From: an uncultured Kangiella sp.
GTDB taxonomy: Bacteria > Pseudomonadota > Gammaproteobacteria > Enterobacterales > Kangiellaceae
Length of the DNA stretch: 64,000 nucleotides
Reading direction: 5' to 3'
Assembly (NCBI GenBank): GCA_947498625.1
Contig: CANMKR010000002.1
Span: forward strand, 1 to 64,000
This document shows positions 18,032 through 27,796 of the stretch, piece after piece (the stretch's first letter is position 1; the number at the start of each line of letters is the position of its first letter). The translations under genes and the position numbers were made by a program. The notes under the pieces are model-generated. The model was not told the origin of the DNA, made no database searches, and was given only the letters and a program-made list of their open reading frames with translations.

Positions 18032-19240
18032 ATGAATTATTGGGGTTTCATTAAAAACAATAGATACCTGCTGGCTTTTGGCTTTTTGTGCGTATTTATC
18101 GGCAATCTAGGGCAGACCTTTTTCATTTCTTTATTTAATAAAGACTTAGTTACGGACTTGCTTATCAACGAGCAGTCGTTGAGTCTCGTTTATTCCATTG
18201 CTACTTTAACCAGTGGTTTCACCTTGTTCTTTATAGGTCCTAAAATTGATAGAGTTGAAGTAAAAACGTTTACCTTTGCCGTTTTGTTGCTGCTGGTTTT
18301 ATCCTGTGTCTTGTTCGCATTCAGTCAAAACCTTTGGATGCTATTTTTTGCTTATTTAGGGATCCGTCTTTGTGGGCAAGGTTTGATGGGGCATATAGCG
18401 ACTACTACCTTGTTGCGCTACATACCTAAAGATAGGGCGAAAGCTGTTAGTATCTCCAGTCAAGGTATGGCTATCGGTGAAATTGTAATGCCTTTGATGG
18501 CTGTGAGTCTTTTAAAGCACTATGGCTTTAGCAACAGTTGGCTTATTTATTCAGGTTTTACCTTGTTGGCTTTAATGCCGTTACTGTTTTGGTTATTGCA
18601 TAAAGCTAAGCTGGAACCTATTGAACGCTTGGTAGAACAACAAAACCTATCTAAGCAGAAGCAATGGACTAGAAAAGAGCTGAGTAAAGATTGGCGCTTT
18701 TGGTGTTTGGTGCCAGCGATTATTGCTCCGGCATTTTTAATTACCGCCTTGTTTTATCATCAAACCTTTTGGGCGGGTTTAAAAGGTTGGTCCTTAGAAT
18801 GGTTAGCGACTGGGTTGGCTATTTATGGCATGATCCACTTTGTTGGTGCTTTATTAGTCGGGCCTTGGGTTGATAAATATCACCCGCGGGTGTTTTTAAA
18901 CTGGTTTCTATTGCCACTCATATTAGCCATACTGTGTCTTTGGCAAGGCGGCACTGATAGTTGGCTGATTGTCTTTATGTTTTTAGCTGGCGTCACCGTG
19001 GCGGCCACTGGGCCTATAGTTAATGCCTATTATGCCGAAGTTTTTGGTACCCAACATATAGGTTCCATTCGCTCCATGTTAGGTGCGATTATGATTGGCT
19101 CAACAGGTGTTGCGCCGTACTTGTTTTCACAGTTTGTAAACATAAACTCATTTATGGTGTTTGCATTATTTTTTGCCATTCTGGCAATGATTTTAGTACA
19201 GGTTAAACCATTGGCCGAACAATTAAGAACAAACACTTAA
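18032..19240 (+). CDS. Major facilitator superfamily transporter
   Basis: 402 residues with twelve predicted membrane helices and a short central loop rich in Lys/Gln (about residues 190-215). This is the fold of 12-TM MFS secondary transporters of the oxalate/monocarboxylate-like or drug-porter type. The ATG at 18032 has a TAAGGA site eight bases upstream; an in-frame TTG at 18029 is less well placed. It is a single gene between tRNA-Ser and the RND efflux genes. The substrate cannot be told from sequence. Confidence 0.85.
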   Translation: MNYWGFIKNNRYLLAFGFLCVFIGNLGQTFFISLFNKDLVTDLLINEQSLSLVYSIATLTSGFTLFFIGPKIDRVEVKTFTFAVLLLLVLSCVLFAFSQNLWMLFFAYLGIRLCGQGLMGHIATTTLLRYIPKDRAKAVSISSQGMAIGEIVMPLMAVSLLKHYGFSNSWLIYSGFTLLALMPLLFWLLHKAKLEPIERLVEQQNLSKQKQWTRKELSKDWRFWCLVPAIIAPAFLITALFYHQTFWAGLKGWSLEWLATGLAIYGMIHFVGALLVGPWVDKYHPRVFLNWFLLPLILAILCLWQGGTDSWLIVFMFLAGVTVAATGPIVNAYYAEVFGTQHIGSIRSMLGAIMIGSTGVAPYLFSQFVNINSFMVFALFFAILAMILVQVKPLAEQLRTNT

Positions 19241-19315
19241 TGGTTACTAATAATTAAGGTTCAAAGACATTTTTTGTAAAGGATCGGTTTTACTACTACG
19301 AATAATATAATTAAT

Positions 19316-20542
19316 ATGAAAATGAAAAAAACATTACTAATAAAGATACTGCCTTTTGTAATCATCGGTTTGATTGTTGCGATAATCGCGGCAATGTATT
19401 TTACTAAGCCAGAACCTAGGAAGCGTCCGCAATTTGAGCAGCCGGTCATTGTAGAAGTTCAAACTATAGAGCCTAAACCTTTTCAAGTTTATATTGATTC
19501 ATTTGGTAATATCGAAGCTAAAACTTCTGGTAACTTGGTGGCACAAGCATCAGGTATTATCACTTCAGTCAGCGACAAACTAGAGTCAGGACGTAGTTTT
19601 AAAAAAGGTGATTTATTAGCGACAATTGATGATAAAGATTATCGAATTGAAGTGACTATCGCTCGAGCAGAGTTAGCTAATGCAAAACTAAGCTTGCAAC
19701 AAGAAGAAGCATTAGCAGAGCAGGCCATTCGCGACTGGCAGAAAATCAATCCTAATAAAAAAGCTTCATCACTGGTGCTTCGTAAACCTCAAATCGCTTC
19801 TGCTAAAGCAAAGTTAGATGCGGCTCAAGCCCGTTTAGAAAAGTCGGAATTAGCGCTTGAACGAACCAATATCATTGCGCCCTATGATGGTAAAGTCATC
19901 AGTAAGTTATCGGATCTCGGGCAGCTGGTGAATCAAAATACTCCTATTGCTAGCATATTCTCGACCTCGAATTTGGAGATCCGTTTACCAATCCCCACCA
20001 GTAAAGTTGAATTTTTACCTAGCTTTAATCAATATAGCAAGGTCGAGCTTGTTGCTGATTTTGGAACCTTCAGTAAAAGCTGGCCAGCGACTTTAGATCG
20101 CAGCGATAGCACTATCGACCAAGCTAGTAGACAGTGGTTTGTAACCGCAATTATTGATGGCGGCATTTTAGAAAATGAACCTTTACTTAAAGTCGGTCAG
20201 TTTGTGAATGCTCGAATTTTTGGCGTTAGCCTTGAGCAGGCTATAGTTATTCCCAGCAAATATATTTATGACGATGGTCAGGTCTATCTTTATCGAAATG
20301 GTAAGTTGGAACGGCAAAAAATTGATACCCAGTGGCAAGGCGGGGATATGAGCTTAATCAAATCTGGAGTTATCGCAGGTGATCAACTAATTACAACGCC
20401 ACTTCGATTTGTGGCTGATGGCGCTAGCTTGCAAATAAAAGGGCAAGCTCCAGCAAAAAAATGGCAAGGTAAACTAGGAAATACTGAAGCTAAAAAAAAT
20501 AAAGCTAAAAATACCAAAGCGACCAACGGAGATTCCAAATGA
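19316..20542 (+). CDS. RND efflux periplasmic adaptor (membrane fusion protein)
   Basis: 408 residues: an N-terminal membrane anchor (about 8-28), a biotinyl/lipoyl-like half (GNLVAQASGIITSV, KKGDLLATIDDKDY), a short alpha-helical hairpin rich in Ala/Glu/Lys (about 110-185), the second lipoyl half (IIAPYDGKVISKLSDLGQLV), a beta-barrel and a C-terminal Lys-rich tail. It bridges the inner-membrane pump encoded next to an outer-membrane channel. No TolC-type channel gene is nearby, so a channel encoded elsewhere is presumed. Its TGA overlaps the pump's ATG (ATGA). Confidence 0.9.
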   Translation: MKMKKTLLIKILPFVIIGLIVAIIAAMYFTKPEPRKRPQFEQPVIVEVQTIEPKPFQVYIDSFGNIEAKTSGNLVAQASGIITSVSDKLESGRSFKKGDLLATIDDKDYRIEVTIARAELANAKLSLQQEEALAEQAIRDWQKINPNKKASSLVLRKPQIASAKAKLDAAQARLEKSELALERTNIIAPYDGKVISKLSDLGQLVNQNTPIASIFSTSNLEIRLPIPTSKVEFLPSFNQYSKVELVADFGTFSKSWPATLDRSDSTIDQASRQWFVTAIIDGGILENEPLLKVGQFVNARIFGVSLEQAIVIPSKYIYDDGQVYLYRNGKLERQKIDTQWQGGDMSLIKSGVIAGDQLITTPLRFVADGASLQIKGQAPAKKWQGKLGNTEAKKNKAKNTKATNGDSK

Positions 20543-23500
20543 TTGCATGGTTCGCACGAAATCCAGTAGCCGCCAATATGCTCATGGTGGTTATACTTTT
20601 GGCCGGTGCTTTTACTATTTTCAAAAGGGTAACTGTAGAGCGCTTTCCTAGTATAGAAATTAACACTATCACCGTTACAGTTCCTTTTCGAGGAGCCTCT
20701 CCAGAAGAAGCAGAAAGAACTATTTCTACTCGGGTAGAAGAAGCGGTATTTGATTTAGAAGGTATTGATAAGCTTCGCTCGGTTTCATCAGAAGGCTCCT
20801 CAACGGTTATTATCGAAATAGAAGATAGTTACGACATGGAGCTTTTATTAGATAAGGTTAAAAGTAGAGTTGATGCCTTAAACACTTTGCCGGTTGATGC
20901 GGAAAGGCCGATTATCCGCCGCAGTGAGTTTAATCGAGAAACGATTAGTGTAATGGTTTCAGGTGAGTTACCTGAGCAAGAATTGCGTGAATACGCTGAT
21001 ATTTTGCAAGAAGAAATGCTTACCATTGAAGGCATAACCCAGATTGAAACTTCTGGCGTTAGAGCTTTTGAAATTGCTATTGAAGTTAATCAGGATTTGC
21101 TTAATGAATATGGATTAACTTTACAAGAAATTGCTAATGCCATTAATAATGATTCGCTTGATTTGTCTGCCGGACAAGTGCGCTCGGATAAAGGCGATAT
21201 TTTATTACGTTTAAAAGGTCAGTCTTATACTCAGCGTGAATTTTTAGAAATACCCATTTTGACACAAGCTGACGGTACTCGAATTTTACTTAAAGACATT
21301 GCTAGAATTAAAGATGGCTTTGAAGAACAGGGTTTGAATACGCGTTTTGATGGAAGGCCAGCTATAGAACTTGAAATTTTTAGAGTCGGCGATCAAAGCG
21401 AAATTCAAGTGGCGCAAAAAATAAAAGATTTTGTAGCGGCTAAACAGGGAAAAATTCCAGCTGGCTTAGAAGTTGCCATTTGGCGCGATCAATCCAAAGG
21501 GCTTAAAGCACGTTTATCCACCTTAAATTATAGCCTGTTGCAGGGTGGCATCTTGGTTATCATCTTACTGACATTGTTTTTACGTCCAACTATCGCTTTG
21601 TGGGTAAGTCTTGGGATCCCCATTGCTTTTGCTGGCGGTATTGCTCTGATCCCAGAAATGGGTGCTACAGTTAACTTGATCAGCTTGTTTGCTTTTATCT
21701 TAGTGCTGGGGATAGTGGTTGATGATGCAATTGTGACCGGTGAAAATATTTATAACCATTTAAGTCGTGGTTCACCGCCCTTAGAAGCAGCGATTAATGG
21801 TACTAAAGAAGTTGCAGTTCCAGTGACTTTTGGAATCATTACTACCATGATAGCTTTTGTCCCTATTTTGTTTCTACCTGGCGGTTGGGGTAAATGGTAT
21901 TTTCAGCTTCCCTTAATTGTTATCCCGGTTTTATTTTTCTCGCTGGTGGAATCGAAACTGATCTTGCCTGCTCATCTAGGTCATATGAAGTTCAAAAAGA
22001 AGCAGGAAGAAGGTAATGCTTTTCAGCGTTTTCAGCAAAAGTTCGCCAATGGCTTTGAGGCTGGAATCGTTAAGTTCTACAAACCTGTTTTAAACTTTGC
22101 CATCAGTCATTGGGCAATTACCGTAACTTTTTTTATTGGCTTGCTCTATATCATTTATTTTGCGGTTTCTTTAGGGCATACCAAGTTTTCTTCTTTCCCT
22201 CGGATTCCGAGCGAAACTGCACGTAACTCGCTATCGATGCCTGCTGGTACACCATTTGAAGTGACGGACGACTACATTCAACGTATCACTAACGCAGCGA
22301 TCGAATTAAAAGAGAAATACCGTGATGCTGAAACCGGTGAAAGTGTGATTACCCACGTGTTTTCCATATCCGGTGCTGGTGGTCGCAGTGCTAGCTCAAA
22401 TCGTGGTCGGGTGATGTTTGAAACTATTCCTCCGGAAGCGCGAGCGAGCGATGTTTCTATTGGTCAACTCGTTAGAGAGTGGCGACAATTAATAGGCCCG
22501 CTTCCTGGCGCTGAAACTTTGAATTTTAGAGCAGAAATAGGGCGTAGCCGTGACCCCATTGATATCCAACTCAGTGGCGCTGATACCATTCAGCTCAACC
22601 AAGCCGCAGAACAAGTTAAAACAATTTTAGCCAATGCCGACGGTGTTTTTGATATTGCCGACTCCTTCTCCAAAGGTAAGCAAGAAATTCAATTTGATTT
22701 GAAACCGCAAGCTGAAGCTTTGGGTGTGAATTTAAGCAGTCTTGCTCGTCAGGTTCGAAGTGCATTTTTTGGCGTAGAAGTGCAACGTATCCAGCGCGGC
22801 CGTGACGATGTTAGGGTTATGCTGCGACTTTCAGAAGAAGAGCGAAGTTCGTTAGATGAATTAAGAAATTTGTTAGTCCAAGTTCCTAATGGCGGCAAAT
22901 TACCTTTACATCAATTAGCGGATTTATCCTACGGCAATAGCCCATCATCTATTACCCGAATCGATCGTCGCAGAACTATTAATATTACAGCGGACGTGGA
23001 TAAAGCTAATAGCAATATCCTGACCATCAGAGAAGGTATTAATAATGATGTCACGCAGCTTTTAGAAAACTTTCCCGGAATTGGATACAGTTTAGAAGGC
23101 GAAGCTAGAGAAGAAAGCGAATTGTTTAGCAGCATTTACGTCAGTATTTTATTTGTGATGCTAGCGATATATGTTCTATTAGCGATTGTATTTAAGTCTT
23201 ACCGTAAGCCATTTATCGTAATGGCCGTGATACCCCTAGGCGCAGTTATGGCGGTGCTTGGACATTGGTTAATGGGGCTAACTTTGAGCATGATGTCAAT
23301 TCTTGGGATGCTTGCTTTAACCGGTGTAGTGGTCAATGACAGCTTGGTGTTAGTGGACTATATTAACAAGCAACGCGAGAAAGGGATTGCTAGAAAAGAA
23401 GCGGTATTGAATGCGGGCATAAGACGTTTACGCCCCATTATGCTGACATCGTTAACCACTTTTGTTGGTTTAATTCCCATCATTTTCGATAAATCTACTC

Positions 23501-23691
23501 AAGCGCAATTCTTAATTCCAATGGGGGTTTCTTTAGGTTTCGGTATTCTTTTCGCCACCGCCATCACCTTAATCTTGGTTCCGTTATTTTATTACAGAAT
23601 CAAAGCCTTGGTTGTATTCATGCTTAGCTTTGCAGCTTTATTGGTTTATCAATATCAAGATTGGATACTAGAGTTTATTACCAGAGTATAA
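20539..23691 (+). CDS. RND-family efflux pump permease (AcrB/HAE1-like)
   Basis: 1050 residues, standard for the family: TM1 (about 10-30), a large periplasmic loop, TM2-6, a second loop and TM8-12. The proton-relay aspartate pair of TM4 is present in LGIVVDDAIVTGENIYNHL. The N-terminus MIAWFARNPVAANMLMV is typical of the divergent HAE1-like pumps of marine gammaproteobacteria. It would form a trimer in the inner membrane and, with the adaptor, expel hydrophobic or toxic compounds by proton antiport. No regulator gene is adjacent. A strong bidirectional terminator follows. Confidence 0.92.
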   Translation: MIAWFARNPVAANMLMVVILLAGAFTIFKRVTVERFPSIEINTITVTVPFRGASPEEAERTISTRVEEAVFDLEGIDKLRSVSSEGSSTVIIEIEDSYDMELLLDKVKSRVDALNTLPVDAERPIIRRSEFNRETISVMVSGELPEQELREYADILQEEMLTIEGITQIETSGVRAFEIAIEVNQDLLNEYGLTLQEIANAINNDSLDLSAGQVRSDKGDILLRLKGQSYTQREFLEIPILTQADGTRILLKDIARIKDGFEEQGLNTRFDGRPAIELEIFRVGDQSEIQVAQKIKDFVAAKQGKIPAGLEVAIWRDQSKGLKARLSTLNYSLLQGGILVIILLTLFLRPTIALWVSLGIPIAFAGGIALIPEMGATVNLISLFAFILVLGIVVDDAIVTGENIYNHLSRGSPPLEAAINGTKEVAVPVTFGIITTMIAFVPILFLPGGWGKWYFQLPLIVIPVLFFSLVESKLILPAHLGHMKFKKKQEEGNAFQRFQQKFANGFEAGIVKFYKPVLNFAISHWAITVTFFIGLLYIIYFAVSLGHTKFSSFPRIPSETARNSLSMPAGTPFEVTDDYIQRITNAAIELKEKYRDAETGESVITHVFSISGAGGRSASSNRGRVMFETIPPEARASDVSIGQLVREWRQLIGPLPGAETLNFRAEIGRSRDPIDIQLSGADTIQLNQAAEQVKTILANADGVFDIADSFSKGKQEIQFDLKPQAEALGVNLSSLARQVRSAFFGVEVQRIQRGRDDVRVMLRLSEEERSSLDELRNLLVQVPNGGKLPLHQLADLSYGNSPSSITRIDRRRTINITADVDKANSNILTIREGINNDVTQLLENFPGIGYSLEGEAREESELFSSIYVSILFVMLAIYVLLAIVFKSYRKPFIVMAVIPLGAVMAVLGHWLMGLTLSMMSILGMLALTGVVVNDSLVLVDYINKQREKGIARKEAVLNAGIRRLRPIMLTSLTTFVGLIPIIFDKSTQAQFLIPMGVSLGFGILFATAITLILVPLFYYRIKALVVFMLSFAALLVYQYQDWILEFITRV

Positions 23692-23721
23692 AAAAAGCGC
23701 TGTAAATACAGCGCTTTTTTT
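23691..23721. terminator. Bidirectional terminator between the RND pump and the protease gene
   Basis: An A-run, a GCGCTGTA/TACAGCGC stem with a two-base loop, and a T-run. The A/T symmetry lets it end both the plus-strand pump operon and the minus-strand protease gene. Confidence 0.9.
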
Positions 23722-23733
23722 GGAACATAATAT

Positions 23734-26484
23734 CTAGACAGCTTTTCTTTTTCTTAGTCTTAATAATAAAACTAAGGAGATTAACCATCCCATCGAGCCA
23801 CCGCCACCGCCGCCACTTGTTGGAGGAGGTGTTGGTGCTGCATCATTATCAACAATAGTGACTGTCATGCTAGCTGGAGAACCTAATGTAGAGCCTTGAG
23901 CATTCGACAAAGTTACACTAATGGTTTCATTAGACTCATCTACTGTGTCGTCGATGATGTTGATCGTAAATGTCTTGCTTCCATCTTCACCGTCAGCCCA
24001 ATTTAACTGCCCAGATGTTGCTTCATAATCCGAACCTGCAGTTGCTGAACCATCTGCGGTAGCTATGTCGACTGATGCAGCGCCATTAGTACCACCAGCT
24101 CTGGTGACCGTTACAGTTACATTTGCGGTAGTTTCATTAACATTTGCACTACTAGCGCTAAATTGGAGGGTTCCAGGGCTGTCGTCATCGTTAACAGTTA
24201 CAGTTGCTGAGGCGTTAGTGCCAATTGTAGCTCCACCAGTCGCATTATTTAAAGCAACTGTAAATGTTTCTGAAGATTCTTCTGCGTTATCGTCTAAGAT
24301 AGATACATTAATTGTTTTAGCAGTGTTATCACCGTCAGCCCAACTTAATGTACCTGAGATCGATGTATAATCAGAGCCGTCAATAGCTGTGCCATCGCTA
24401 GTTGCAAAATCTACAGTTACAGCACCTTGAGAACCGCCTCTCTCAACGGTAATTGTCGCTGTGCCATCGGCTTCATTTACGGTCACAGCAGAAGGGTTTA
24501 CTTCGAACGAACCGGGAGTAGGGGCATTTAAATTGGCAGTAATAGTGTAGTCATGACTTACTTGCGCAAAGTTAACGACCACGATGTGGTATACACCTAC
24601 TTTCGGTGACGCTATGGTTACATTTTCATTACCATCTTGATTACCACTCACAAAAACATCAGGGTTGTTTCTATCGGTTACAAAAAAACCTTCTCCTTCC
24701 GGTGGGTCTAAAGTGATGTTGTATACCGGTGGTTTTTCGTATGCAACTATCAGATCGATATCAATTGAATTGGTCGAGGTAGTAGTAATTTCAAGATCGG
24801 TTGCGCCTGCAGGAACGTTGACCGTATAGGCATGGTATTCATCCCAAATCCAGCGTTGAAATGCTTGGCTGTGAGTTTCATTGATATTTATTTTGCTAAT
24901 TTCGTGGTAAAAATGCCTGGTATCCAAAGCTCCATTATCACTTGATAGAGCTAGAGAGAATAGTTCACTTTCATTTCCTAAAAAGTCATCTACGGTCACT
25001 TCAAAACTTAACTCAGCTGATTGATCTTGAGCTAAAGTTGCAAGGTTGGCTTGATTGCTATCAATAGTAACTATTGACGAACTAGTTGATAACGTAGCTG
25101 TAATGTTGTTTTCTGTTGACCATACATTTTCAATGGTTATTAAAAGATTAGCTGTTTCGCCTGGGTCCAAAACGCCATTATTATTGCCAGAAGTAGAATC
25201 ATCTATTACCACGCCAGTGATTTTGATTACGCCACCGACTGGAGCAGTTAAAGCTTTCACAGCATCTAGTCTACCTGTGGCGGTCATACCAACAAAAGAA
25301 GACTTAGATAATGTCGCCACACTTTCTTCTCCGCCGTTTAATAAATGAGCTTTTATTTGTTTATAGTCAGTAGCATTAGTGTTCTCTTTGATTAATGCGG
25401 CAACACCTGCAACTAAAGGACTTGAGAAAGAAGTGCCAGAGACAGATTGATAGTTTGAATTAATACTAGTTGTAAAAACCCCCTGTCCAGGACTTGCGAT
25501 ATCTGCTGTGAAGGAACCCCATTGTGACCAAGAAGTTATGCGATCCGTATTGTTAGAAGCAGCAACGGAAATCATATTGGGTAAGTCATAGTTGGCAGGA
25601 TATACAATTTGTCCTTTATCGTTGTTCATATCCCCATTACCAGCAGAGGTTACTAATAATACACCTGCGTCCATTGCTCGAGTATAAGCATCTAAACTCG
25701 CTTGACTGAATCCTGGGCCACCAAAACTCATGTTAATTATATCGGCATTTTGGGCAATAGCTTCATCGACTGCTTGGACAATTGCAGAAGCAGTTAAATC
25801 TACTTTTAATGGTAAAAGTTTGACTTGCCAGCTCGCTCCAGCAATACCTGTTGAATTATTAGCGGTTGCTGCAAATGTCCCGGCCACCCAAGTTCCATGT
25901 GTTTGATCATTAGCAGTGAAGCCGGCATCAGTTGTGCCTCCACAGTAAGTTGAGTCTGATGCAAAGCAGTTACCATTATTAATATAACTGCTGGTTAGAT
26001 CTGGGTGATTCAAATCAAACCCATCATCAATGACTGCAACTAGAGTATTTGGAGCAGAGTTTTGAATATCCCAAGCTGCAAACATGTTTAAATCAGCACC
26101 GCTTACCGTCGTATTATTTATATACCACTGATTAGATAGGTTGGTATCGTTTGGCGTGACTGTTGAGTAATATCGATAGTTCTTTTCAACATACTCATAT
26201 AAACCGGAATTCATTAACTGTTCAATCTTCTGATCAAGGTTTGAAGTTTTATCAATAACATTAATAACAGCATAATCGTCAGATGTTTTAAGCATTTCAA
26301 CGGAAACGCCCAAATTGCTTAACTGATATTTAGAAACGTAAGGAGCTGGCTTTAGCTTAGCGACTAATTGATTCGGTACAAACTCTTCTTTATCAGCTTG
26401 CGGAAGAAGCTTAGCGCTGACATTAGCAGAGTAGCCTGCAGCAAGAGTTGTTAAAAGTAAGGGATATATAAAGTTCTTTTTCAT
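23734..26484 (-). CDS. Secreted subtilisin-like serine protease with Calx-beta repeats and GlyGly-CTERM
   Basis: 916 residues. Signal peptide 1-24 (VSA cleavage); inhibitor I9-like prodomain about 35-108; S8 catalytic domain about 115-390 with the triad D153 (VAVIDDGFD), H196 (DQTHGTWVAG) and S352 (SGTSFSSPLVAG), and oxyanion N283 (SAGNGD). A beta-sandwich region (~400-660) precedes two Calx-beta domains (~665-890), whose acidic motifs (DDNAEESSETF, DDTVDESNETI) suggest calcium binding. The tail is a Pro/Gly-rich linker, a hydrophobic helix and RLRKRKAV: a GlyGly-CTERM signal, known to be processed by rhombosortase for type II-dependent surface release. The ATG at 26484 is preferred to an in-frame GTG at 26496. 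It lies 11 bases after the lipoprotein gene, in one operon. Confidence 0.9.
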   Translation of the reverse strand: MKKNFIYPLLLTTLAAGYSANVSAKLLPQADKEEFVPNQLVAKLKPAPYVSKYQLSNLGVSVEMLKTSDDYAVINVIDKTSNLDQKIEQLMNSGLYEYVEKNYRYYSTVTPNDTNLSNQWYINNTTVSGADLNMFAAWDIQNSAPNTLVAVIDDGFDLNHPDLTSSYINNGNCFASDSTYCGGTTDAGFTANDQTHGTWVAGTFAATANNSTGIAGASWQVKLLPLKVDLTASAIVQAVDEAIAQNADIINMSFGGPGFSQASLDAYTRAMDAGVLLVTSAGNGDMNNDKGQIVYPANYDLPNMISVAASNNTDRITSWSQWGSFTADIASPGQGVFTTSINSNYQSVSGTSFSSPLVAGVAALIKENTNATDYKQIKAHLLNGGEESVATLSKSSFVGMTATGRLDAVKALTAPVGGVIKITGVVIDDSTSGNNNGVLDPGETANLLITIENVWSTENNITATLSTSSSIVTIDSNQANLATLAQDQSAELSFEVTVDDFLGNESELFSLALSSDNGALDTRHFYHEISKININETHSQAFQRWIWDEYHAYTVNVPAGATDLEITTTSTNSIDIDLIVAYEKPPVYNITLDPPEGEGFFVTDRNNPDVFVSGNQDGNENVTIASPKVGVYHIVVVNFAQVSHDYTITANLNAPTPGSFEVNPSAVTVNEADGTATITVERGGSQGAVTVDFATSDGTAIDGSDYTSISGTLSWADGDNTAKTINVSILDDNAEESSETFTVALNNATGGATIGTNASATVTVNDDDSPGTLQFSASSANVNETTANVTVTVTRAGGTNGAASVDIATADGSATAGSDYEATSGQLNWADGEDGSKTFTINIIDDTVDESNETISVTLSNAQGSTLGSPASMTVTIVDNDAAPTPPPTSGGGGGGSMGWLISLVLLLRLRKRKAV

Positions 26485-26495
26485 AAAAAGTACCA

Positions 26496-26816
26496 CTATT
26501 TTGATTTCTTCATAGTGTGATTAGGTTCGGCATATCGAACCAGCTCACTTGAATTTAGTTGCTTGAGGATCATATCAATATCGTCAGTATTTTCTGTCTG
26601 AATTAAATAAGCGCCATCGTCAGTTATTTTCTGCATGACACTCGAATTTACTGATGACAAGAGATTAGACATCTGCTCATTAGTAATATCGGCTTTAAAA
26701 GCAACGATCATTTGGCTATTCCTTTCAGGCTCTGCTAGTTTTTCGCTTGCTTGTTTGCAAGATACCAAAAACAAAAAAATGCTTGTTATTACTAACATCA
26801 AGCTTATTCGTGTCAT
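26496..26816 (-). CDS. Lipoprotein resembling a free-standing subtilase propeptide (I9-like)
   Basis: 106 residues. The N-terminus is a lipoprotein signal ending LVSC, with the modified cysteine at residue 20. The remainder (about 36-102) reads like the ferredoxin-like propeptide of subtilases: MIVAFKADITNEQMSNLLSS at one end and LVRYAEPNHTMK at the other, the latter matching the conserved V-x-Y-x-E-P-N end of such prodomains. It directly precedes the S8 protease gene. Lipid-anchored in the periplasm, it could chaperone folding of the protease in trans or inhibit it before secretion; Aeromonas serine protease has a separately encoded chaperone as precedent. The protease also carries its own prodomain, so the role is inference. 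Confidence 0.65.
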   Translation of the reverse strand: MTRISLMLVITSIFLFLVSCKQASEKLAEPERNSQMIVAFKADITNEQMSNLLSSVNSSVMQKITDDGAYLIQTENTDDIDMILKQLNSSELVRYAEPNHTMKKSK

Positions 26817-27036
26817 CTGTTAATCCTCAATTGTAAAAGCCACATTTGTGACAACTAGATCGTATTATATAAGAATTGCTCTTTGAAATCCCTAGATATT
26901 ACATTTATTAACATTGATGACTAACACATTGAAAGCTATAGACTTAAGTAAAAAACTTAATTGGCTAGCTATAAATGGAGCTTTGATAAAAGCTCTATGA
27001 TAAAATTTATTTAATCTCGCAATTTCAGTTTTATTA

Positions 27037-27531
27037 ATGTTATCAATTAGGCTAGCTCAAACTTGGGCTCTGTTAGGTTTTTGTTTGCTTCTTGGGTATG
27101 CTGTATTTAGATTGTTTGGGCACTTCCAGGATTCTTGGAACCTAGAATACCATTGGTATCATTGGATTTTACTCGTCGTTAATACGGTTTTTATGGCTTA
27201 CTCAGAAGGCTATAAAGGCTTTCAAAACAGTTACTCCATTAAGTTTGCCGGTAGGTTGAAGCAGTTAGAAACAACTCCGAGCACACTCAAATTGCTACTG
27301 GCTCCTTTATTTTGCATGAACTATTTTGCCACTGCCAAAAAAGATATGATTTTGTCGTATGTCTTAACGGTGGCGATTATCGTATTGGTAATAGTTTTTA
27401 GTTTTATCCCTCAACCCTGGCGTGGCATTTTGGATGTAGGCGTCGTGGTCGGGCTTACCTACGGAATTATCGCAACTATATTGATTTCTGTATCTAGCCT
27501 CTTTGATTTTCAGCAAGATAGCAATACTTAG
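27037..27531 (+). CDS. Conserved inner-membrane protein of unknown function
   Basis: 164 residues with about four hydrophobic helices (near 10-28, 42-58, 106-124, 134-154). A soluble stretch between helices two and three includes EGYKGFQNSYSIKFAGRLK. No catalytic motif is visible and the family was not recognised by name. It stands alone between the protease operon (divergent, about 220 bp away) and the tRNA genes. That upstream gap holds a GAGCTTT/AAAGCTC hairpin (26978-26995) of unclear role. Confidence 0.65.
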   Translation: MLSIRLAQTWALLGFCLLLGYAVFRLFGHFQDSWNLEYHWYHWILLVVNTVFMAYSEGYKGFQNSYSIKFAGRLKQLETTPSTLKLLLAPLFCMNYFATAKKDMILSYVLTVAIIVLVIVFSFIPQPWRGILDVGVVVGLTYGIIATILISVSSLFDFQQDSNT

Positions 27532-27588
27532 GCAGTATTAAGAAAGAGCCTATAATTCGATGTTACTCTAAGGAAGATTGGAGTTAAA

Positions 27589-27665
27589 TGGTGGGCCCGC
27601 CCCGACTTGAACGGGGGACCTGCCGATTATGAGTCGGATGCTCTAACCAACTGAGCTACGGGCCC
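27589..27665 (-). tRNA. tRNA with CAT anticodon, probably Ile2 (lysidine) rather than elongator Met
   Basis: 77 bases with acceptor GGGCCCG/CGGGCCC, encoded CCA, anticodon loop CTCATAA and T-loop GTTCAAGTC. CAT-anticodon tRNAs are Met or Ile2. C4-G69 and C5-G68 are present, pairs reported as TilS recognition elements in E. coli tRNA-Ile2 and absent from its elongator tRNA-Met. The anticodon stem CCGAC/GTCGG-like region also resembles Ile2. The initiator class is ruled out by the normal 1-72 G-C pair. Confidence 0.85.
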
Positions 27666-27762
27666 TTTCTTAAGATGGGTAATATACCCCGAAAGAAAGC
27701 GCATTTTACCCTAAGAGTGCTTTTTGGCAAGCCAATTTTATAGATAATTAATAGATAATAAA

Positions 27763-27790
27763 AAAGGCCTTACATTGCTGTAAGGCCTTT
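27763..27790 (-). terminator. Terminator of tRNA-Asn
   Basis: A 12-bp perfect stem, AAAGGCCTTACA/TGTAAGGCCTTT, with a TTGC loop and A/T runs on both sides. It lies six bases beyond the 3' end of tRNA-Asn on the minus strand and separates it from the CAT tRNA. Confidence 0.85.
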
Positions 27791-27796
27791 AAAATA

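Noticed and set aside
26978-26995. Hairpin GAGCTTT/AAAGCTC before the 27037 gene as a terminator
   Set aside because: No T-run follows on either strand, and no gene ends towards it; left as an unassigned structure.
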